Positions 9,702 through 20,530 of a stretch of 64,000 bases of DNA are shown piece after piece. The stretch spans positions 62,001 through 126,000 of the forward strand of contig JANFAH010000006.1 of NCBI GenBank assembly GCA_024663395.1, written 5' to 3'. The notes under the pieces were generated by a model. The model had not been told where the DNA came from and did no database searches. It saw nothing but the letters and a program-made list of their open reading frames with translations. The DNA comes from Pisolithus tinctorius. Its lineage: Eukaryota; Basidiomycota; Agaricomycetes; Boletales; Pisolithaceae. The position numbers and the translations under genes were made by a program. How positions within the stretch are numbered: position 1 is the stretch's first letter; each line of letters starts with the position of its first letter.

Positions 9702-11066
9702 ATGGCAACCAAGACTCATTTCCAACCTCCCCGTGGCCGCTCTGCCACTAATCCCGACTCCGCCTCAGCCAGTGGGGCTCGCCGCGAAACAGCTCTAGCT
9801 GCGTTGGGCACCACTAGGTGCTCCCCAGATCCCATTAGTCCCTTCAGGGGCTTTTCAGCCCGCACCTCTAATACCCCCACCCCACGTCGTCCCACTGCTC
9901 CCATCCCCAAGGGTGACCCCAGCGATGATGGACTGGGCGACGATGATGATAACCACCCAGAAGATGATGACCCCGGTAATGATCCCGATGATAATGGCCC
10001 CGGTGATGATGATCCGGAAGATGATCCAGACACCAAGCCCGGCATTACGGTCTTGGACAACCTCGCTTCAGCCATCAAGTTATTGGCTCGCAATGCCCGC
10101 ACCACCCCAGAGTCCTCAAGCAGGACCAAGCTGTGCGAGCCCGACACTTTCGATGGCACAGATCCCAAGAAGCTTTGCGCATTCTTCATCCAGTGCGAAC
10201 TTAATTTCCAAGACCGTCCCCGGGCTTTCAGGACCGACCGCGCCAAAGTCATCTTCGCGCAATCCTACCTCAAAGGTATGGCTCTCGAATGGTTCGAGCC
10301 GGACTTGCTCGGGCTCGACGACCCCGATGACCGGCCTCTCTGGATGGACTCCTGGTGGGAGTTCGTCCTAGAGTTGCAAACCACTTTTGGCCCCCATGAC
10401 CCGGTTGCTGACGCCGAGAGCCAACTTGACCACTTGCACATGAAGGAAAGTCAGCGCATCAATAAATACGTAGTTGACTTCAATCAGCTTGCTTCGCAAG
10501 TCCGAGGCTACGGAGACAGTGCACTGCGCCACCATTTCTATTCCGGCCTCCCAGACCGAATCAAGGATGAGGTCTGCCGGGTTGGCAAACCCCGGACACT
10601 TCACGAGCTCTGCCACCTCGCCCAAGAGATAGATGCGCGCTATTGGGAGCGCAAGGAAGAAGTCCAACGGGCAAGTAAGCACCAGAGCTCCTCCAATAGC
10701 AACAACAACAAGTCCGGAGGCTCCGGCAACAACAACCAGCCCAAGACCGGTCAGGATAAATCCAAGACTGGCAACAACAATAACAACTCCGGTTCTACCC
10801 TTAAGCCGGCTTCATCGAAGCCGGGCAACAATAATAACAGCAATTCGTCCAAGCCCGAGCCTAGAAAACTCGGCAAAGATGGAAAGCTTACCCCCGAAGA
10901 ACACAAGCGTTGCCTAGACGGAAACCTCTGCATGTTCTGCGGAGGGTCCGGTCATTTTGCTGACAAATGTCCCAAGAAAGCCAGAAAGGCCAAAGCTCGC
11001 GCTGCGGCCACCACTGAGGCCGCACCGGCCTCGGGCTCGGGTACTACCCCCGAGACAAAAAAATAG
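9702..11066 (+). CDS. gag: Gag polyprotein (Gypsy)
   Basis: 454 residues, intact, starting at the first ATG after the LTR. It forms the virus-like particle and binds the element RNA. Order: a low-complexity N-terminus, an acidic Asp-rich stretch (about residues 70-110), the Ty3-type gag core starting near CEPDTFDGTDPKKLCAFF, an Asn/Ser/Gly-rich linker, and a CCHC zinc knuckle CMFCGGSGHFADKC near residue 410 (C-x2-C-x4-H-x4-C). The frame ends at a TAG directly preceded by seven A residues, which fits a -1 shift into pol. Confidence 0.93.
   Translation: MATKTHFQPPRGRSATNPDSASASGARRETALAALGTTRCSPDPISPFRGFSARTSNTPTPRRPTAPIPKGDPSDDGLGDDDDNHPEDDDPGNDPDDNGPGDDDPEDDPDTKPGITVLDNLASAIKLLARNARTTPESSSRTKLCEPDTFDGTDPKKLCAFFIQCELNFQDRPRAFRTDRAKVIFAQSYLKGMALEWFEPDLLGLDDPDDRPLWMDSWWEFVLELQTTFGPHDPVADAESQLDHLHMKESQRINKYVVDFNQLASQVRGYGDSALRHHFYSGLPDRIKDEVCRVGKPRTLHELCHLAQEIDARYWERKEEVQRASKHQSSSNSNNNKSGGSGNNNQPKTGQDKSKTGNNNNNSGSTLKPASSKPGNNNNSNSSKPEPRKLGKDGKLTPEEHKRCLDGNLCMFCGGSGHFADKCPKKARKAKARAAATTEAAPASGSGTTPETKK
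11057..11063 (+). promoter_or_regulatory. Candidate -1 ribosomal frameshift site (A AAA AAA)
   Basis: Seven A residues in the phase A-AAA-AAA immediately before the gag stop TAG (11064-11066). The -1 frame is open from 11063 through to the protease, so slippage would give a Gag-Pol fusion. No downstream pseudoknot was worked out. Confidence 0.5.
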
Positions 11067-14000
11067 GTAGCGGCTCCCAGGACTCCGCACAATCTGGGAG
11101 CTGCGTTGACTCCGGTTGTGCAAACTTGGAGGCTCGTCTCAACGTGTCCGCTCTTTCCAGTCTGAATTCTTTAACCCCATATGTCACATTAGAAAACCCA
11201 GAAATACCTCGGCTTCGTACTTTAGTGGACTCTGGTTCCACGCATTGTTTCATAGATAATCAATTTGTCAATCAACACTCGTTTACCCCGTATTCGGTCT
11301 CACCAATCCGACTCCAGCTTTTCGATGGAACGTCCACCTTCACTATAACCCAGGCAGTAGATGTCAACATCCGCTTCGCGTCCGGCGATGTCACCCCGGT
11401 AACCCTGTTTTTAGCCCCGTTGGATTCTGAGTGTAAGATAGTCCTCGGACATGACTGGCTCACCCGCTACAATCCATTGATTGATTGGGTAGTGAGCAGT
11501 CTAACATTCTGGACTCCTGCACAAGGAATGCCAACCCCATCGACACCCCCTGTAAGCCCACTCTCCAGCGGCCTTCCTGACTCCGGTCCTAGTGACCAGC
11601 CCAGCCTTGCGCCATCTGTACCGGTCTCCGACTCCCCGGCTCGCACCCCTCTGAAGGCCCCCCCTGTTTCTCTAATCAATGCAGCCGCTTTTGTGCGCGC
11701 CTGCAAACTGGAAGGGTCTGTCCAGTTCCAACTTCAGCTCCACCCCTCGGACTCAGCTCAGGCCCGATCGGCCTCGGCTTCCCCTCCTGCGGCCTTACCC
11801 AATGTCCCGGAGGAGTACCATGACTTCGCTGATGTATTCAGCAAGGCCAAGGCCTCGGCACTCCTGCCTCACTGGGAGTACGACCTGAAAATAGAGCTTG
11901 AAGAAGGAACTACCCCGCCTCTCGGCACTATCTACTCGCTGTCTCCGGTCGAGCTCCAAGCTCTCCGGACTTTCATCGACGAGAACCTCACTACCGGATT
12001 CATTCGGCCTACCTCCTCCCCCTATGCTGCACCGGTCCTCTTTGTCAAAAAGAAGGACGGCTCCCTCCGGCTCTGTGTAGATTTCCGCGGCCTCAACAAA
12101 ATCACTAAGAAGGACCGATACCCACTACTGCTCATCTCCGACCTGTTAGATTCACCAAGCCGAGCCAAGATCTACACTAAGATTGATCTTCGGCATGCTT
12201 ACCATCTCGTCCGGATTGCCCCGGGTGATGAATGGAAAACCGCCTTCCGGACTCAGTATGGATCATACGAGTGGTTAGTGATGCCTTTCGGCCTCACCAA
12301 TGCCCCGGCCGCTTTCCAGCGCTTCGTCAACACTATCTTTGGGGATATGTTGGATGTATGTGTGGTCGTCTACTTAGATGACATCCTGATCTACTCCGGA
12401 GATAAAGAGTCTCACAGGCAGCATGTCTGAGAGGTACTTCACCGGCTTCGGCTTCACAGCCTGTATGCGAAGCCGGAGAAATGTGAGTTCCACTCGGACT
12501 CGGTCGAATACCTCGGATTTCACCTTTCCCCTGCCGGCCTCACGATGTCGAAGGAAAAGGTCCAGACCATCTGCGACTGGCCCAAGCCTCGCAAAGTCAA
12601 AGACATTCAATCCTTCCTCGGCTTCGCCAACTTCTACCGCCGTTTTATCTTTAACTACTCGGACATCATCGTACCACTGACTCGGCTTACCCGCAAGGGG
12701 GCTCCTTGGAACTTCTCTGAGGAGTGCCGCCGGTCTTTCAATAACCTCAAGGCCGCCTTCACCACTGCGCCGGTCTTAACTCATTTCATCCCCGGGGTTC
12801 CTATCACCGTCGAGACCGATGCTTCGGACTACGCCATCGCCGGCATCCTCTCTATCACCTGTGGCGACGGCCAGATCCATCCGGTCGCTTTCTACTCCCG
12901 GACTCTGACGGCCCCAGAATTGAATTATGATACCCACGATAAGGAACTGCTTGCAATCTTTGAAGCATTCTGGACCTGGCGCCACTACCTTGAGGGCTCG
13001 GCCTCACCGGTCCATGTTGTTACCAACCACAAGAATCTTGAGTACTTTTCTACCTCTAAGGTACTCACCCGCCGCCAAGCTCGCTGGTCCGAATTCCTGT
13101 CTCAGTTCAACATGATCATTAGATTCAGGCCTGGTAAACTCGGGGCTAAGCCCGACGCCCTAACTAGACGATGGGACGTCTACCCCAAAGAGGGGGATAG
13201 CGGCTATGCCCGAGTGAACCCGCAAAATCTGAGACCGGTCTTCACCCAAGAGCAACTAGTGATCTCCCTTCGCGCTACATACCTCGAGTACCCGGTCTTA
13301 TGAGCAGTTGCCCTAATGGATGTCGAAAGGTTACACAATGATATCCTGACCGCACTGCTGGATGACCTGGTCTCACAAATCCGCCTGTCCGACATATCAG
13401 ATCCCCAGTGGTCAGTAGATGATACCGGCTTCCTTCGGCTTGATGGAAGGATCTACGTGCCAGACTCAAATGACCTCCGCCTTAGGGTCTTGCACCTCAA
13501 GCATGACCACCCTCTGTCCGGCCACTTCGGCCAAAACCGCACTTTAGAACTCATACGGCGTGAGTATACCTGGCCCGGCCTTAGGACATTCGTCAAAGAC
13601 TATGTCCGGTCTTGCACGGCCTGTGCTCGGGCTAAGGTCCCCCGCCATCGGCCTTACGGCCTTCTCAAGCAACTTCCGGTGCCGGAGAAGCCATGGAATT
13701 CTATTTCTATGGATTTCATCGAGCAACTCCCGGCCTCAACCGGCTTCACAGCCATCCTCGTCGTGGTTGATCGGCTTTCCAAGCAGGCTATATTCATCCC
13801 CACCCATGACACTATCACGGCCCCAGAACTCGCCAAGTTATTCCTACTCCATGTCTTTTCGAAGCACAGAGTGCCGGCCCATGTAACCTCAGACCGAGGC
13901 TCGGAGTTCGTGTCTCACTTCTTCCGGTCACTCGGTAAGGCCTTAGACATGCGCTTACATTTCACCTCGGGCTACCACCCCAAAGGTGATGGCCAGACCG

Positions 14001-14782
14001 AAAGGACCAACCAGACCCTCGAACAATATCTCCGAGTGTACTGCAACTACCAGCAGGACAATTGGGCCGAGCTACTACCCCTGGCCGAGTTCGCTTATAA
14101 CAACGCCCCTAGCGCTACTACTGGTGTTTCCCCTTTCTTTGCTAATAAGGGATACCACCCCAACATCTCGGTGTACCCAGAGCGCGACCTCACTTCCGCT
14201 CGGGCTCGTGACTATGCGGTTGACCTAGACTCACTGCACCAATACCTACGTGAGGAGATGACCCTCGCACAACAGCGCTACCAAGGACCGGCCGATGCTA
14301 AACGCATGCCGGCTCCGGACTTCAAAGTTGGTGACCAAGTATATGTCAAAGCCAAATACTTCCGGTCTACTCGGCCTTCCAAGAAGCTCTCGGAAAAGAA
14401 CCTTGGACCGTATCCGGTCATAGCTCAGGCCGGTACCCACTTGTTCACGCTGCGCCTGCCGGACTCAATGCGTGCAGTGCATCCGGTCTTTCATGTTTCC
14501 CAACTCGAGCCGGCCGTCCCTAACACCATCCCGAACTGGACTCAATCACCACCTCCACCAGTCGAAGTCGATGGTGATCTAGAGTTCGAGGTAGCAGAAA
14601 TCCTCGACTCTAAGGTCGACCGGCGTCGCCGGTGTTGGCTTCAGTACTTAGTCCGGTGGACCGGCTACGAGGGGACCGATGAAGAAACCACTTGGGTACT
14701 CGCTACAGAGCTTGACAATGCTTCTGAACTCGTCCAAGAGTTTCACTCCAGCTATCCCGGTAAACCCGGCCCATACCAATGA
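11063..14782 (+). pseudogene. pol: Pol polyprotein of chromovirus, two premature stops
   Basis: One continuous frame from 11063 to 14782 except for TGA stops at 12428-12430 and 13301-13303. Order: aspartic protease (LVDSGSTHCFID), reverse transcriptase with the YLDDILIY active-site box, RNase H (VETDASDYAIAGIL), zinc-binding and catalytic integrase core (CTACARAK; SMDFIEQLP; VTSDRGSEF; DGQTERTNQTLEQ) and a C-terminal chromodomain (FEVAEILDSKVDRRRRCW, then LVRWTGYEGTDEETTW). The chromodomain places it among chromoviruses, whose integrases target heterochromatin in other fungi. Both stops fall inside well-conserved segments, the first between the RT catalytic box and the RT thumb, so RNase H and integrase cannot be made. 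Both are explained by a C-to-T change. Confidence 0.95.
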
Positions 14783-14953
14783 GGACCGGTCTCAACCGGC
14801 CTCAGTTTCTTTTCTGTTTTCTATCGGTATCTAGTTTTCTTTGATCTCATACTTACTTTGTTTTCTCTTTCTTGTCCTCTCTTACTGTACTATAGGGGAC
14901 CGGACACCGGACACGTGACATTGGCAAAAGAAGAAACTACAAGACCGCTAAGA

Positions 14954-15969
14954 CTACTCGGCTTCGGCCATGGAATCGTCCTCCCCCTCGGCTTCCTCAT
15001 CCCCTTCACCCTCGGCCTCGGCCTGCAGCCAGGCAGCCTCCTCACGCAACTCATCCGAGTCGAGCTCGGATGACCCGGTATCCGAAGGGGTGACTGCCAC
15101 CCCGAAGCCGAAGGACTCGTCGATTATGGACTCGAGTGCATCGGCTATGCGACCCGAGTTCTCAGCCACGGTCTCATGAAGCTCGAAGAGCCCCGCCAGG
15201 TTGTTGGCAATGAGCCCCGCGACATCAATAAGCCGCTCGAGCTTTTCTTCTAAGCCCGAGGGTCCCCCTGCGCTGGCCTTCCTCACCCCGCTCCCACCGG
15301 CCTCGGGCTCGTCGATCTCCAGCACCTCGGTCGGCCTGGACTTTGCCCGCTTCTTCTGGCTCGGCCCGGGCTCTGGCATCTCTTCGTCGGCCTTCCGCTT
15401 CTTCCCTTTGTCGGCCTTGACCTTGGGCCCGGCCTCGGCGTCCTTCCCATCTCCCGGCCACCGGCACTTGCCCTTCGATAGGTTGCACCGAACGCAGGCT
15501 ACCCGCTTCTTATTGCCATCTATGAGGAACTCGCAGGCGACCTTAGCTCGGGAGCAGCGAGTACATCTAACAGAGGAGATTAAATAAATAAATAAATAAA
15601 AAAAAGGCACAAGGTTGAAAGAGTACTCACCCGGGGTCCATAACCACCTTCCTCATCGGCCTCCTTCTCCTCCTCGGCTCTGCACTTCTCCTCTTCCTCG
15701 CGAGCCCTTTGCTTCTCGGCCTCCCGCGCTATCCTCTCGGCCTCGGCTTGCTCTCTCGCCACCCTCTCGGCCTCAAGCCGAGCCAGCTCCTCCCGCCGGG
15801 CTTGCTCGGCCGCCTTTCGCCTTTTTCTCTCCTTCGCCTTCGCCTTCATCACCTCCTCTTTGTCATCGGTGTCATACCTGATGGCGTCGTCCGCTACCTG
15901 GGTCCAGTCAATAACGACCTGGCCTTCGTCGTCATTGTCAGTCGCAGCAATCGGCCTCGAATCGGACAT
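14954..15969 (-). CDS. Antisense accessory gene of the Gypsy element with Zn2Cys6-like cluster
   Basis: Lies between pol and the 3' LTR on the opposite strand. A first block starts with the ATG at 15969 (MSDSRPIAATDNDDEG) and runs into a long charged coiled coil rich in Glu, Arg and Ala. A second block starts near 15566 with CTRCSRAKVAC and CVRCNLSKGKC, two C-x2-C-x6-C halves as in fungal binuclear zinc clusters, and continues to an acidic C-terminus (stop 14954). A candidate intron (15630 to 15567) has good GT and AG borders, but the phases do not join, so either the true splice differs or a frame error exists. Function unknown; it could be a regulator of the element. Confidence 0.55.
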
Positions 15970-16092
15970 GATGAATAGGATGAGAAAGAAAGATGCAAAG
16001 GGCTTAGCAAGCCACAAGTATCGGTTTTTTCAAACTCAGCCGATTTTCGGACTCAGCCTGCCACTCTCGCAGGGGTCTCATGGGTTCGACCC

Positions 16093-16107
16093 CTAAGAGG
16101 GGGATAC
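16093..16107 (+). other. Polypurine tract
   Basis: A purine-rich run (aagagggggata) directly before the 3' LTR start at 16108, the expected plus-strand primer position. Confidence 0.7.
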
Positions 16108-16507
16108 TGTCATAGTCGTGCCTCGACTCCGGCCGGACTCGGCCTCGCGCTCACTCAGTCCGGCCTCAGCCTCGCCAGTCCCGTATCTCCAGTAGGTCTA
16201 GTGCGGTAGACACTGCTTTGCAGTGTCTGTCATTTCAGTTAAGTCCTGTCCCCAGTCCACCTGTCCCGGTCTCCGTTACCTTAGTCATACATTAGTAATC
16301 CTCGTCTTACCAATCTGCTTAGCAGTCTTCGCGAGACTGGCATTACCGGTCTCCGTACTATAGCTACTTCTGGTATATAAGCTCATAGTTACTCGGCCTG
16401 TACTCCTTAGTCTGAAATCAACTAAGTATCTCCTGATAACCCCGCCTCAGCCTCGGACTCGGACTGAGACCCACGCAAGGGAATAGCGCTGTACCCTCAG
16501 TCGCTAA
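16108..16507 (+). repeat. Gypsy 3' LTR, first part
   Basis: The first 400 bp of the 3' LTR, up to the TAA at which the Harbinger element inserted. Together with 19658-19769 it gives 512 bp, the same length as the 5' LTR. Confidence 0.97.
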
Positions 16508-16561
16508 GGCGCCGTTCACCCTGCGAATGCGAAGTCCAAGTTTTCGACTTCAGCTTCGGTT
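16508..16561 (+). repeat. Harbinger left TIR and subterminal palindromes
   Basis: The first 15 bp match the right end (19640-19654) exactly in inverted orientation; the following stretch around gaagtccaagttttcgactt matches less perfectly. Confidence 0.9.
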
Positions 16562-16641
16562 AAGAGGCTCACGTGATGTGAACTGTCACGTGCATCCACC
16601 TGAGGTACGAACCATTGTCACCCAGTTACTACGATCATCGA

Positions 16642-17899
16642 ATGTCTGGCTCATCTGCGGGATCAACCCGCTCGTTGCGCTCGCACGGCCTTACGATCAA
16701 TCCTCTAGACCCGTGGAACCCCCTGCCTCCACCCAGGACTCGCAAGAAAGCTGCGGTATGGACAACAGAGGAGGAAGGCGCGTTATTGGATTTCTTGGCC
16801 TCTCATCTTTCACAGGCCGGCGATGGGAACTTTAAGAAGGCTACGTGGAACGCCGCAGCAGCCCACATGGCTCATAATCATCCACCGGGTCTGGATAACG
16901 GCGATAAGACAGCTGAATCGTGTGAGCGGAAGTTCAAGGCGGTAAGTCGTCGTATCATTCTTTTTTTTTTGCCTTGCTAACAATTATCCAGCTTAAAAAA
17001 TCCTACTACGCCGTCGCCAATCTTAAATCGGTGGCCTCTGGCTTTGCTTACGACAACGAGCACGGTGCGATGATCTCGCTGGACAATGCCGATCTTTGGG
17101 ATCGGTATGTAAAGGTAATGTAGTTTTTTCCTTGTCGGATCATCCACTAACATCTAGTCAGGCGCACAAAGACGCGAAGCCGTTTCGCAATTCCGGGTTC
17201 CCCCACTTCGCCAGCGTTGAGCTCCTTCTCCCCTCGCACGGCCGAGGTCGGTTTATCTACCAGCCACACGCCACTACCACGCCTTGTACAACCACGACCT
17301 CTGCCTTCGATACTCCTGCCTCTACCGCACCCCCCACCGCTTCGACCATCCCTACCCCCCCTCCCTCCCTCTCCCTCCTCGACATGACGCACGCTCTCAA
17401 CGCTCACCGTCGCGAGGACACGCAGTCCGTGGATCCGAACTCCATCCCCCCTTCCGCACCATCAAGTTTTTTGTCGCATGCGTCAGCCGGGTCGTCGTCG
17501 TCATCGGCCGTCACCAGCATCAGTCGCGGAAAAAGGAAAGCCGAGTCCGTTGCGATGTCCGAAGGTGGATCGAAGCGCTCTTGGCCCCCATCGGCCAAAG
17601 CGCGCGCTGAAGAAGATCGCAGTTCATTCATCGCCACCATCACCTCCAGGCTCGATAATTTCACGCACGCGATCGCTGCCCCATTGCCCCCGCCACCCAC
17701 TACCAATCCCCTCGTCGACGCTGCCATGGACTACATCAACAGCATGCCGCAGCTCTCAACAGACGATCGGATCGACATCGGCGACTACTTCCTCAGCGCG
17801 ACCCCGGATGAAGTGAACATTTTCCTCAAGCATCAGGAGCCGGCGAAGCAGATTTGGGTGCAGCGTCGGCTGATGAAGTACCGGGATGGGCAGAAATAG
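16642..17899 (+). CDS. Harbinger Myb/SANT-like DNA-binding protein
   Basis: 386 residues in three exons (16642-16941, 16992-17114, 17162-17899), all introns phase 0 with good GT-AG borders. The N-terminal trihelix/Myb-like domain has the tryptophan-spaced pattern starting AAVWTTEEEGALLDFL and continues with FKKATWNAAAAHM, then ESCERKFKA and the exon-2 segment LKKSYYAVANLKS. It is followed by a Pro/Ser/Thr-rich linker, a KRK-type basic patch and a C-terminal helix. In Harbinger elements this protein helps bring the transposase to the nucleus and to the TIRs. An alternative upstream ATG at 16615 would add nine residues. The frame is intact. Confidence 0.85.
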
Positions 17900-17939
17900 G
17901 TGTTCGTCTTGTTTTTTTTTTTTACAATATACAAATGTA

Positions 17940-17983
17940 CCCCCCCCCCCCCCTGCATATCCTTTCAAGTCCCCCCCCCCCCC
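17940..17983 (+). repeat. Two poly(C) runs
   Basis: C14 at 17940-17953 and C13 at 17971-17983, between the 3' ends of the two Harbinger genes. Such runs are prone to sequencing error; no function is apparent. Confidence 0.8.
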
Positions 17984-18121
17984 TTTATACAAACATGTAC
18001 ATAATAAAATGTACATGACTATGACTAGCTTCCTATTGAGAATGGAAGTTATTTTTCTACATGAGTGTGAAACAATTGTAAGAACATATATTTGTACACC
18101 ATGAAATCTGAATGTTCAGGC

Positions 18122-19434
18122 TCAGAGAAGGCCCCTAATTGTAAGCTGGTGCTGATAGTCAATCCACATCTCCTCTGCAATGTTGTCACGCCTATTATCA
18201 GCCCTTCTCCTCTCTGCAGCATCTGCTGGTCCATCACCAAGGCTTCCAACACCATCATCCTCTCCTATGTCCATGGCAAGTTCAGGGTCAAAGAACTCTT
18301 CTGGATCATAGTGCCGTATGAAATTGTGGAGGGCACAGAGAGCAGCAGGTACTTGAGTTTGGGTGTGGATGCTATATTCAGGGGGAATTTGAAGAATCCT
18401 CCACCTGCGTTTTATAACACCAAATATCCGTTCAATGGCATTTCTAAGTCCAGCATGGCGAAGGTTGAATAACTCCTCTCGGTTTTGAGGTCTATAAAAT
18501 AGAAGTTACAGGTACACTGAGCAGAATGGAATAGCAACTTACCTTAATCCAGCCTGGCACCATTCTTTCAGATGGTAACGAACACCTCGATAGGGAACCA
18601 GAAGTGCATCACAGGTCCCAAACCCTGCATCTGCAAGAAGGTACTTCCCAGGTGGCATGTGCAAGTCATTCCTGTGTGCATCATGCCACATGGTTGCATC
18701 TGCAGTTGACCCATCAAAGCCAGTGAGGGCATATGTGAAGAAGAAGTCAAAATCACAGATGAAGAGACAGTTTTGAGATAGGTAGCCCTTCCGGTTCCTC
18801 ATGTAAGGCTGGTCCTCAGCAGCAGTGAATGCTCGAATATGAGTGCCATCAACTGCACCAATACAATCCTGGAAAAATCGGAAGCGTGGGTCACTAGTAA
18901 TCATAGTTGATATGGGAGTGTTGTTGGTGGGGAATTGCACTTGGGATGCATAGAATTGTCCCCCAGAAAAGAAAGCCAACATTGCTTTGAAATATCTAAA
19001 AAATTGTGAGAAAAATATCAGACAGTCCAATGAACTCCCTACCTAGTGATGGTCCCTGGTGAGTGCTGGAACCTCTCAGCAACATGCCGGGATGACAACC
19101 CAGTAACACAGGTGTAGAGGAATATCCCAAGTTGTTCCTCCACAGAAACTCCATTGCGAGAAGGCACAAAACCATGATGGGTGAGCACCTGCATCAGGTG
19201 ATCAAAAACCCCATGGCTGACACCAAGGCAAGTCCGTATCCTGTCTGGATGACCATTCAGGAGCTCTAGCATCCACCCCTCACCAGTCAGGATTGAGGTA
19301 TGGTAGGGGATTGGTTCTGAGTCAGAATGAAAAAGGAGGTCATAGAGGCATAGCACCTGGATCATCACTGCTACTACAAGTGCAGCAAGACGGCGACGAC
19401 GATGGTGCTGGAGCTGCTGTGCTTCAAGATCCAT
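18122..19434 (-). CDS. Harbinger transposase (DDE_4, HARBI1-like)
   Basis: 404 residues in three exons (19434-19043, 18995-18543, 18491-18122), with phase-2 introns that join without frame errors. An N-terminal helix-turn-helix-like region (GVSVEEQLGIFLYTCVTG, RHVAERFQHSPGTITR) is followed by the catalytic core: first Asp in IGAVDGTHI, second in LLADAGFG, and Glu in NAIERIFGVIKRRW. The C-terminus carries the usual ALHNFIRHYDPEE block. It catalyses excision and insertion at TWA targets together with the Myb-like protein. All catalytic residues are present and no stop was found, so this may be an active or recently active copy. Confidence 0.9.
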
Positions 19435-19654
19435 AGCAGAGTTGTTTGATCTGTTATCACAATGTTATCTATTGAACTACAAGTTGTGTTGTTGTCTTAT
19501 ATAATCATCACATGACTACATTACTAAAGCAGAAGGCCGAAACTTGGACTTTGCATTTGCACGAGTGTGCACAGCTTATATAATCATCACGTGACTACAT
19601 TGCCGAAGTCGAAGTCGAAGTTTTCGACTTCGACTTCGGAGGGTGAACGGCGCC

Positions 19655-19769
19655 TAAGTCCAACCAGTCCTCATCTGTATCTTCGACTTCACCCCTGACC
19701 CCGACCCCTCGGCCTCGCGCCTGCTTCGGTCTCCGGTCTGGACTCAACCCGGACAGCCTGTACTTGACA
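19655..19769 (+). repeat. Gypsy 3' LTR, second part (with TAA duplicated by Harbinger)
   Basis: 19655-19657 is the second TAA target copy; 19658-19769 is the last 112 bp of the 3' LTR, ending TTGACA. The GTATC target duplication follows at 19770-19774. Confidence 0.95.
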
Positions 19770-19774
19770 GTATC

Positions 19775-20475
19775 CTGGCTCTCACCTGGAATTTGCTGAC
19801 TACAACATTGCCAGAGGAAGTTGTAGCACCAACTAAGGCAGCCATTGCAGATGCTGGCCTGCCATCGATGGCATCGAAGGATGATGTCAATGGTAAGTGC
19901 ATTCTCCTCATAAGATATAAAGCTAACTATGGCACACTTAGAACATGGTTATTACCTGGATCTCCCATGTGGTCGTCTGCACTTCCAAGATGCTGACCGA
20001 TCGCCAGCTGAGGCTTACATGTCACAAAATTACACCTCGTATGTGATCCTTGCATTCATCTCCAACCTTTAATCCCATCATCTGAATTTGTTGGCTAGTC
20101 CAATTCACCAAGACCATCTGTATGCTCCTTATGCATTCAACTGGGTCACCGAACACCAGGTCTATGATCGCAGGCTGGCAAAGATTACTCACAGGAATGG
20201 CCACTCTTCTGGGGGCAATTATGTGGATGTTTCCCTTCGTGTTGTCATTCACTGTGCAGCTGATACTGCTATGGTCTATATTCATGCCATTCTTAGTATC
20301 TGAATGTGCTAACTTACATGTCCAGTGTCTGTGGCCTGCATTCAAGCATGGAACAACTCTGGCAAGGCCAGGCACTTGGCGTCAGGGGACTGCCATCAAT
20401 TTCTCTACTCACATCAAGGATGCTTATGATGCTGCTGTCAAGGCAGGGGGCATAGAGTTAATGTGTAATACTTAG
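19775..20475 (+). pseudogene. 3' part of DSBH-domain element gene, copy B
   Basis: Continues the gene cut at 9151: exons with LTTTLPEEVVAPTKAAIADA, GLPSMASKDDVN, the H-x-D candidate in PIHQDHLYAPY, GGNYVDVSLRVVI and FKHGTT, with the stop at 20473-20475. Identical to the same part of copy A. The spaced glycine, Asp and the HGTT box suggest a beta-helix oxygenase fold, but without a profile search this remains a proposal. The gene is disrupted by the Gypsy insertion and by loss of its first exon. Confidence 0.7.
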
Positions 20476-20530
20476 TTGGTGATTTTTCCCTGTTCCTTTT
20501 CATGTTTTTCCACCCCCCAACTATTGGGTA

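Larger units (their letters stand above)
16508..19654 (+). mobile_element. PIF/Harbinger DNA transposon
   Basis: 3147 bp with terminal inverted repeats starting GGCGCCGTTCACCCT, flanked by TAA on both sides (16505-16507 and 19655-19657), the 3-bp duplication typical of the family. It carries the two genes expected: a Myb/SANT-like protein (plus) and a DDE_4 transposase (minus), convergently arranged. Both frames are intact, unlike the other transposons here. Inner parts of the TIRs contain palindromic GAAGTCGAAGTTTTCGACTT-type words. Confidence 0.95.
9152..19769 (+). mobile_element. Ty3/Gypsy chromovirus LTR retrotransposon
   Basis: A complete element with 512-bp LTRs (TGTCATAG...TTGACA), a 5-bp target duplication, a gag frame, a pol frame ordered PR-RT-RNaseH-IN-chromodomain, an extra antisense gene between pol and the 3' LTR, a self-priming type primer site and a purine tract. 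It is inserted in the DSBH gene of copy B in the same orientation. Two premature TGA stops in pol make it inactive. The 3' LTR contains a Harbinger element. Without that nested element it is about 7.47 kb. Confidence 0.97.

Noticed and set aside
9716..10252. 178-codon open frame on the minus strand inside gag
   Set aside because: It is a shadow of the biased gag coding sequence; no family and no start context.
14954..15610. Independent host transcription factor gene with Zn2Cys6 domain
   Set aside because: It lies strictly between pol and the 3' LTR of a complete retrotransposon, so it belongs to the element; also its upstream exon is in the same interval.
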